A stretch of DNA of 64,000 bases from Coix lacryma-jobi var. lacryma-jobi (lineage: Eukaryota > Streptophyta > Magnoliopsida > Poales > Poaceae). Position 1 is the first letter of the stretch, and every line of letters begins with the position of its first letter. The stretch spans positions 110,139,204 through 110,203,203 of the forward strand of contig CM019827.1 of NCBI GenBank assembly GCA_009763385.1, written 5' to 3'. Made by a program: the position numbers and the translations under genes. Under the pieces are notes generated by a model. That model did not search any database. It was given only the letters and a program-made list of their open reading frames with translations, and had not been told where the DNA came from. Positions 56,543 to 64,000 of the stretch are shown here, piece after piece.

Positions 56543-58334
56543 CCTTCACCTTGCCTCTGATCACTGTATCCGTGCTCGACACCTACACAACACAAGCCAA
56601 AGAACATGCGCATTATCCCAGTTGACAATCACTCATCACTCAAAGACTCGGCATACACCCATGTATCCACAATCTCCCCCTTGATGAGTGCATTGTCAAC
56701 TACCAACACAAATCATAATAGAAGGAAGGAAGGAAAGAAGAAAGAGAGAAAACTCGACCAAATGACCCAAAAGCATAGCAAAGCCGAAGAAGGTCAAGTG
56801 GAAAGAGCAGAACAACTTGGTTCCCAAAGACATGGGCAACGGCTCGACGCAACCAAGCAAAGCAAAGCTAGCCCTCAAGAAGTGGTAGAACAGGCTCAAC
56901 ACCGCTAGCAGACACCAATTGATAAATCAAAGCAAAATGCTAGTCCCTCAAGATAGAGGCACCGAGGCTCAACACAACTAGCAAGAAAGCTCGATACCAA
57001 AGCCTTATGGCCAACAGGAAGCAAAACTCGCCCTCGAATAGTGCACACAACCAGGAAAACTCCCCCTTGGTTCAACTCGGAAAGCTCAAGATTTGAAAAT
57101 TTTTCTCCCCCCTTAGTTGAACATAGAAGGGCACTCATGATTTGTCAAATTTCTCCCCCTTAGATGAAAATGCACCATCAAGCAAATGCACCATCGTGTA
57201 AAATCTCTCCCCCTTAGAGAATGCACCATCAAAAGTCCCAGCAAGTCAATTTCTCCCCCTTCCAAAATACATATGAGTCAAAATGCTAGTTAGCAGCTTC
57301 AGGAATATAGTCAAGAGAATGCAAGATTGCTCTACACAGTATAACTCCAATGACGCAACTGAAGCACACATGCTAGCAAAGGCTCAAACTGATCACCAAA
57401 TATGAAATATGAACATATGAGCAAAGTGAGAAAATTTAGTCAAAAGGGTTCACCAGCAAAATAGCACTAGACAAGTATAGACAGGAAGTCAAACAAGTGC
57501 TAATCATGTATACAAGGTGAACTACTGTCGACGGAATACGGTCGATAGCCCACCTAGGGGTATGCCCGAGGTGGTAGATTAGCGGGGAAGGCGCGTGGGA
57601 CGACAATCCAGACGTGACACAGGGACGAAACTAGATGAACACGAGGGTTTATCCAGGTTCGGGCCGCCGAGTTCAGCGTAATACCCTACGTCCTGCGTCG
57701 AGTTGTCTACTCTGTATATTGATGAACGTGTCTTTGAGAGGGGGTCCCTGCTCGCCTTATATAGCTGCGAGGAGCAGGGTTACAGATCCTAGTAGATCGG
57801 ATCTCATGATAGAATAAGGAAACCTAGTCGATTACAATCTCATGTCGTGGAGAACACGATATCTTTCCTAACCGACTGTGCTTCCTTGTCTCAGAAGGCT
57901 CCCGCGCCGTCATCCGACCAGCTGGGCCGCTTGCCCGACCAACTGGGCTTTGACGTCACGATCCTTCGCAGCGAGTTGGGCCGGCCTTCATGAAGCAGCC
58001 CAAGTCTAGCCGTGAGGATACCTGGGTTTATACCCCCACAGCTAGTCCCCGAGCACATTGAATCTTGAAGTGGTGAAAAGAGATCTTGACAACATCTCCG
58101 AACAGCTTCATCCACACTTCAAAACCTGATCTCCGATCAAGTTATATTCCGTTGACCGCCGTATCATGAACCCGCAAGATGTAATGTGCTCTTAAAAAAG
58201 AAAAAATGATTTCTGGAAGTCTAGTGAAGTGTGCCCACTCTACAGTTACATAACAGCAACACCTGTCCAGTCTTTAGAGCGACCATGCTGAAGTTCGCCT
58301 GCATACTCACCGACCAGGTGAAGTGTGCCCACTT

Positions 58335-58612
58335 AGTCCCCGAGCTTGGCAATAGATGACTCGGTCATGTGATGCCAAGGTCAGAAAATAAAAACAAGAA
58401 TAAAAATATACATGCGCAACCTAGCGCCATGTATACACGATAGTCCCTGAGCTTGGCAATAGATGACTCAGTCATGTGATGCCAAGGTCAGGAAATAAAA
58501 ACAAGAATAAAAATATACATGCGCGACCTAGCGCCATGTATACACGGTAGTCCCCGAGCTTGGCAATAGATGACTCGGTCATGTGATGCCAAGGTCATGA
58601 AATGAACTGTAG
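58335..58612 (+). repeat. 107 bp tandem repeat in the D LTR
   Basis: Units start at 58335, 58442 and 58549 with AGTCCC(C/T)GAGCTTGG. The first two are complete and differ at a few bases; the third stops after about 64 bp. The repeat contains TTGGCAATAGATGACTC and GTCATGTGATGCC. Confidence 0.88.
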
Positions 58613-58974
58613 ATCCGTGACAGAATAACCACACCATATGCAGACAAGAGCATCAACTTTTTACTGCTATGCTTTTCTTTAAAGTGTACCTTTCCTGGCC
58701 GTTCTTCAAATTTCAGCGTACGCTATCACATTCAGTAGCCTTTACTCTGTTGAACCCGTGACAAACGATGGTCTGTCTTATCTGTACGTCTCGACTATGA
58801 CTTTTGTTGTTTTCCGCAACTGCAAGTTTTGTCGTTGTCTTCGTGACGGGCATGTGAGAATCAAATCCATCACCAATGGCAGACTTCACATGTAACACAG
58901 TACATAAGTTGAATAATTGATCCCACGGTCAGTTTTATTCATAGACAATGTCTATGGACCAGGAAGGAACCGCC

Positions 58975-58981
58975 TATAAAT
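58975..58981 (+). promoter_or_regulatory. TATA box of the D LTR
   Basis: TATAAAT in the context CGCCTATAAATACC, a standard plant core promoter, indicating plus orientation. Confidence 0.65.
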
Positions 58982-59436
58982 ACCCTGCCTGAATAGCAGA
59001 GAACTCACGCCTTCTTTAGCATATGGCTTCCCTTAGTCTGATTATGATATCTTTGGTAGAGATGGCCAAACCCCCGGATATCTTACTTTTATAAGATAAA
59101 TGAGGTGTCTAGAAGAACTCTTGTGAATGGATCATCCGTTAGGATGGTTTCTAAGTAGTCGGTAGCAGAGGGATACAGAGGTGCGCCTAGAAGAACTCTT
59201 GTGACTACCACTCGTAGATAACCTCGGAGTCACAGGTTGTCAAAAGGGCGGCGAGGGTGATGGTCTTGCCTGGAGTTCCTTGAGCATTGGGGCGGTGCCT
59301 AAGACCCACCTTAGGACGAACTGAAAAGGCTCATGTGTCTACCCAAGGTTCTGTATCTGCTTTGCTACGTCTCGCTGTACCCAGTTCTTGGTGCATTATG
59401 TATCAAGACTCTGTACCTTGATTGTACTAGAGTAGC

Positions 59437-60763
59437 TGTTGGTATAAATTAACGCACACTCTACTTTATCCGCAAGCGCACAGATAAGATCTACCGATGT
59501 AGCACTTCACCAGAGTAACCCAGTTTTAATATCGAACCCAAAGGAACGGATAGCATTAAGTCTTAAAGTCTATCCCCTGAGTAGCTAACAAGGACGGAGA
59601 ATCTAGAAGTATAGAGGGGATCACTAAGGCTGTCTAAATCTAATTCAAGAGTGATATGTTTATATTATTCTTAGTGGGGAAGTTGCCATAAAAGGTCACA
59701 AACAGAGTATGAGTCTTTTATGCAAATGTATAATCCTACTGAGCCTACACACGGGTAAGTGGACTATAGAAGAATCAACAAGGCTATAAGAGTCACCCTT
59801 GCGAACAACCACTACTACCGGCGTTATAGGAGGCATTTATGAGCTATCAAGTCTAAGCACCACGCTTACACTATCCAACTACTCTAACTCTAGAGCAACT
59901 TAGAATTAGAGTACTCAAAAGAGAGTCATAAACCTTAAGAATAATGAGAACAGTAACTCAAACTTAAATATAGACGTTGATTACCGAAACAATCGTTGAA
60001 GCAAGTCAATGAAGAACTTGAATCCACAGGTACAAGATGAAGAAGTTGATCCGACAGGCCGGAGCTCCTTCTTGATCTCTTCCTCTCTCTCTCTCTCTTC
60101 TAGTTCTAATATAAGACTAGGTTCTAAACCTAACTAGAGGGGTATCTAGTCTTCTACTTGATAGCTGGCTCTTGATTACAACTAGATGAACTAGATCTAA
60201 TTCTAGATGAACTAGAAGAGATTCATCTAGAGGGACCTCTACTTCTACATTGGAACCCTAGTTTCTGATGTGGAGATGAATAATGAAGAGGGAGATGCCT
60301 GGAGAGGGGGGTCTAGGGGCTATTTATATAGCCCTAGGCGATGAACCGTGGCCCTTGGATCAAACCGACTTGAGGTACGGTCAAGATGCATCCTGGAGGT
60401 CGGTGGAAGTAGCTTGCAGAAGACGGAAGCCATCGGGCCCGGTGGGTGAGCGACCGGTCATAGGGTGGGACCGGTCGGTCCCACCTTTCAGCCTCTCGTG
60501 GTGGTCGACGTCCTAGTGTCTTCTTGCGTCCTCTGGAGTCTTCTAGAATAATCCTGACGTGGCGGTTGCGTTATCTCTCCCGTCGGTTTCCTTCTAGGGG
60601 AAGCAATCAGCGCTGGTTTACTTGTTTAGTCCCTGCAGAATCACAATTCACCAAAACTCGTGGAATTTGTCAATTGAAAACCCTAAACCTTTGTTGGTGA
60701 TTGAATTCATGCCCTTTTCATATTTATTTATCCTTTAGTTTTTGATGATAACCAGTGTCAACA
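59437..60763 (-). repeat. 3' LTR of element E (Ty3/gypsy, Athila/Tat-like)
   Basis: It runs TGTTGGTATAAATTAACGC to CAGTGTCAACA, 1,327 bp, with TG...CA ends. A purine tract next to its right edge on the minus strand shows minus orientation, so this is the 3' LTR. Preceding bases GTAGC (59432-59436) would be one target duplication copy. A minus-strand TATA box lies at 60321-60330. Confidence 0.72.
60321..60330 (-). promoter_or_regulatory. TATA box of the E LTR
   Basis: Minus strand TATATAAATA within GGGCTATATAAATAGCCC, which is also nearly self-complementary. Confidence 0.6.
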
Positions 60764-60778
60764 ATTCCCCCAAGCTTA
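60764..60778 (-). other. Polypurine tract of element E
   Basis: Minus strand AAGCTTGGGGGAAT directly before the LTR. The core CCCCCAAGCT (plus strand) occurs again at 61899-61908 and 62120-62129. Confidence 0.7.
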
Positions 60779-62756
60779 CCCTTTGCTAGTCCCTTAGCAA
60801 AACCAAAAAATTAACAATGGATCAGGAGTTGCTACAATATCTTCACTTCCAACAAGTATACCTGCCGTTAAACAAAAATTCTCCGAAACATATCATGTTA
60901 TTCTTCATGGTGCTTATTACTCTTACCTTAGATCTTGAATAATTGAGAGATTGAACGATCAAATCAAGCACTATGTTTCTAGCTCTTTCACTTCACCTTT
61001 ATCCCGGAGTTTTAATTAATTTTCAAAAGCATTAATACATATGTTGTCAAATTAACAATGGATCCAAAGAGAAAGTCAACCAACCATTGAATCAAGAAGT
61101 GCATGTGTATGGAAAAATGGAGTCGGATGCTCTTTTGAATATATTCACTCTCTTCTGTTTATCAGAGACATATGGCTATCAGGCTAATTCTACTGTCGGG
61201 CACGTGCCCATTTTTTCTGACATTTTTTTCTCTTTTTTTTTCTTTTTTTTTCTTCGAGGTTTCGGACACTTGTCCCTTTTTATTTCCTCGAGATCTATCT
61301 TTTTGAGGTTTCGGACACTTGTCCCTTTTTATTTCCTCGGATCTCTTTTTTTTCATAGCCACATGTTTCTAACAAACTTTAGAGAGTATAGCAACAAATA
61401 ATTATGAGCATTTATGCGAAAGATGGATGAAATGTGTAAGTGGTCTCAATTCAATGGTATGATAAACTACTCATAGGGTCACAAAGCTTAATTTAACTCA
61501 ATGCAATTATTAGTCAAGTTTTTATTTAGAAATCTCCGGAACTTTAGTGTTGTTTAGAACAAGATAATAGCAGTAGATCATCACATGTCATATCCCAATT
61601 ACCTAGACCTTAGATTAAGTATTTGTCATCCATGCATTTAATTTTATTTTAAGGCATCATTATTAATTAGGAGAACTCATGCTTTAAAGTCTAGGTACTT
61701 GAAAGAAATTAGATAGAGCAACTATTCATCATTTCCATACAAAAGATTAGGGAGAGAGGGTTTTAGTCATCAACTTCTTAAAACAAACTAGACACACTAT
61801 TTTATTAATCTAAACACACTTTAAGATAAAACCTAATAATAGTAGTAGCAGTAATAATAAAGACATACCTGAATCGCGAGGATAACGGGGGTGCGTCTCC
61901 CCCAAGCTGGTTCCCTTAATAGCGTTGAGCCTTCATGTGCCCATATATTTTTATCTCTTTTTTTAATTAATGGTGAGCCTTCATGTGCTCACATATTTTT
62001 GTTCTTTTTCTTTTTATGGGTGAGCCTTCATGTGCTCATATTTTTTTGTTCTTTCCTAATTTGTTTATAAAAAAACTTAAGAGGATAAAGATACTTACAT
62101 GGATACATGGGGGTGCCTTCCCCCAAGCTGAATGTAGTCGTTCGATCTTGCAATGTAGCAGACTGGCAATGGACATGTCCTTCCTCTATTAGAGCTTTGA
62201 TTGATGTTGATGGTTATTAAAACAGTGCTCCAATAGTGGATGGAACATTCACTTGCTCGTTAGCTTTTCTTGGCCTTCCAAATCCTGTGAAACTCAAATA
62301 GACAACAAAACTTGTGGAACAGATTAAACATTAGTGGTTGGCCACTGAAGCCTTAGTTGTCTAGAATTTCAGTAAGATCTCTTTTTTCAATATTTTTGTA
62401 TTTTTATATTTTTATGATGCAAGAGAAAAATGCAACAGGATGAATGCATGCACATTTATTATTTTATGCCACCACAGTGAACATTCCTACGGGTTTTTAC
62501 ATACCATAGGATTATTCACATGGGGCTTTATGGTTTATGATATAGTGTAACAATTGCAACATTTTTATTTCTTTTCTAATGCAATGCAGAAATTAAAAAA
62601 TATTTGTGAATTAATATGCATGAAATGGATGAGCAAAGTAAATATAAAGATAACTACTGATTTTTACCTTTTGGCGAAGGTTCGGATATTTAGGTCCGAC
62701 GAATCGGACCTTCCCTGGTTCAGACCTCCCAAGGTATGTCAGACGTTTGAAAGTTG
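60779..62756 (-). other. Non-coding internal region of element E with tandem repeats
   Basis: No supported gene in about 2 kb. A repeat GAGGTTTCGGACACTTGTCCC occurs at about 61257 and 61306. A unit with GAGCCTTCATGTGCTCA(C)ATAT occurs three times (about 61928, 61975, 62023). Two segments carry GGGGGTGC...CCCCCAAGCTG, purine-tract-like hairpins. Gypsy elements of the Athila/Tat type have long 3' non-coding regions, but RT and integrase are expected before it and are absent. Confidence 0.55.
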
Positions 62757-63215
62757 TTATTGATTGTACCTCTGAGGTGCAGACTTTTTCTTCCATACTT
62801 TCTTGGTCTGGTCTTCACTTCCTGTGTTTACTGTCTTGAGGTTTCTCTCCTTCTTTTCTAGGACAGTGCCGATAGCTTCTTCTTCGTGATTGGCCTCTCT
62901 ATTCTTGATAGTTTCTCTTCTTTGGCGTTGAGAGCGGCGTCTTTCACTTCTATTCTTCTTGGGTGCTTCATTGGACATGTAGTTGATGAAGTTGCATCGT
63001 ACCCCTTTTTTAGGAAAGTGAAAATGGATTTCCTCTTGTAGATTATTGTACTTGTAGCGTAGAGGAATCGTCTTCCTAGGATGAGGTGGACATCATCGTC
63101 TTCTCATGTCGAGGATCAAGAAGTCTATGGAGACTTTATGACCTCTAATTCTGACTACGACGTCTTCCATCATTCCTTCTTGTTTATGCCTCTTGATATG
63201 GTGTCACTCATGTCA
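62757..63215 (-). pseudogene. Degenerate gypsy protease and a basic tail
   Basis: The minus-strand reading from about 63180 gives GMMEDVVVRIRGHKVSIDF and LILDM, then in other frames a LILGRRFL-like segment and a Lys/Phe stretch, the pattern of the Athila/Tat aspartic protease after its active site. The final open part (62978-62757) is very basic (KKNRSERRRSQRQRR). Frameshifts separate the pieces. RT and integrase do not follow. The family call depends on these short matches. Confidence 0.5.
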
Positions 63216-64000
63216 TTTTTGTTTGCCCAGCAGTTTGAAGTGAAATGTTAATTGTGGACGCTGGCAGCATCTTGCTCAGTGTGCATGTTCTTGTAGATCT
63301 AGGACCTTTACTCTATAGAATTTGGGAGTGACAAACTTCTCCATGTTTTGCTCAAGAGTGTGGCCTGCTCATAAAGACAAGGTAGAGATCAAGTGCATGG
63401 GCTCTGTTGGTGGAAAAACACCAACAGAACCAAAAGTTTTGTTTATTCCTCTCTAACCTTAGGCACATTGCACAAGATAAACTTTTTGTTTATGTGTTCT
63501 ATTTAATCTTAACATGAGTGATAGGATCAGAGGATGAGCATGAAAGTAGCATCTTAAAATATTTAACAGATCAATTACTTAACCCAAGGAAGGATAATCT
63601 ATGCATAAAGTGTTGATCTTTTCATAATTGAGATATATCATCTTCCAAAGGTTAGATGCACAATTTTAGCTCATTTAGTTAAGATAGTGAGATTCAAGAG
63701 AGTAAAGCTAGAACAAAAGATCAAAGGACTAAACATGTTGAGTTGATTAGGTTGGATCAAGTGAGGTGCAACTTAAACATGTTTAGTTCTTTATTTATGT
63801 TCATACTAGAATCAAGAAGAAGCTTGTAAAGTGATGGTTACTTACCTTGAAATGTTACTTTGTCATTGGAAAGTGATTGTGCTGAACCACCTTGTGGAAG
63901 CTTCTCTTGTCTAGCTAGTGTTGTTTATGAATGACTTGTCTTCTCTTGTTTGTCTCACAGTGTGATTGAGAGGAGGAAGATCACAGTGGAATCATCTTTA
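63216..64000 (-). other. Internal sequence of element E, nothing recognised
   Basis: AT-rich with no supported reading frame; gag would be expected farther right, outside the window. A protease-like piece with the active site may begin near 63300-63400 but is too degraded to call. Confidence 0.35.

Larger units (their letters stand above)
54583..57525 (+). mobile_element. LTR-type element C, left part
   Basis: It starts TGAAGGACCGAGAATG and carries a GGGGGGGGGGTGAATGG signature, interrupting family B after GGAGC (54578-54582, one target duplication copy). It holds two repeat arrays (listed separately) and, near 57080-57260, CTCCCCCTT segments common in such LTRs. No gag or pol is visible. 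The right end is hidden by element D. Confidence 0.7.
57526..59436 (+). repeat. LTR of element D, left part
   Basis: It begins TGTCGACGGAATACGG, a start seen in grass LTR elements, after ACTAC (57521-57525). A TATA box at 58975 and a 107 bp tandem repeat lie inside. At 59437 it is interrupted by element E. No coding sequence. Confidence 0.68.

Overview
The window looks like a repeat-rich intergenic stretch of a grass nuclear genome, probably panicoid (an inference; the species cannot be told from the sequence). The evidence is CACTA transposon ends carrying the grass TTTAGTCCCGGTT...AACCGGGACTAAA sub-terminal repeats, several LTRs opening with the grass-type (G)AGGGGGGTGAATAG signature, Stowaway and Tourist MITEs, and a spliced plant gene. 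Only one ordinary host gene is convincing: a 13-coding-exon MATE transporter of the plastid DTX44/45 type at 22.56-28.41 kb (+ strand). Nearly everything else is nested mobile DNA.

Layout. (1) 1-9.3 kb: the 5' part of a minus-strand Ty3/gypsy element (pol, gag, an extra upstream ORF, PBS and a 2.95 kb LTR) sits inside an LTR fragment (family B), which itself sits inside the end of a CACTA element. (2) 9.8-10.5 kb: a Stowaway-like MITE with a second MITE inside it. (3) 11.3-20.9 kb: a transposon with long inverted repeats (Mutator-like) that was entered by a complete-ended CACTA element (11864-19265, GGG target duplication), which was entered in turn by a solo LTR (12255-14760, ACAGG duplication). 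The CACTA still has a GRF zinc-finger gene and a Ulp1-like gene, but its transposase core is gone. (4) 20.9-21.5 kb: a hAT-like element with an 8 bp duplication. (5) 22.2-28.9 kb: the MATE gene. (6) 29.4-48.8 kb: a minus-strand Ty1/copia element split by a complete 14,172 bp Ty3/gypsy chromovirus (32176-46347, two 4,238 bp LTRs, TCAGC duplication). (7) 48.8-54.2 kb: GC-rich fragments, a Tourist-like element with a GC-rich cargo, an LTR fragment, a MITE and the start of a possible Harbinger element. (8) 54.2-64 kb: a stack of LTR elements (B, C, D, E), each interrupting the previous one, all continuing past the right edge.

The TE genes form recognisable gag-PR-RT-RH-IN or gag-PR-IN-RT-RH sets, but every one has stops, frameshifts, deletions or insertions, so none looks able to move on its own as sequenced. 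The least expected structures are six tandem DNA/RNA hairpins with compensating stem changes and a constant loop in element C (56056-56280), and arrays of a short inverted motif that start about 50 bp after the TATA box in two different LTRs. Several in-frame stops are TAG, some where the family usually has glutamine, which would fit decay of methylated CAG sites.
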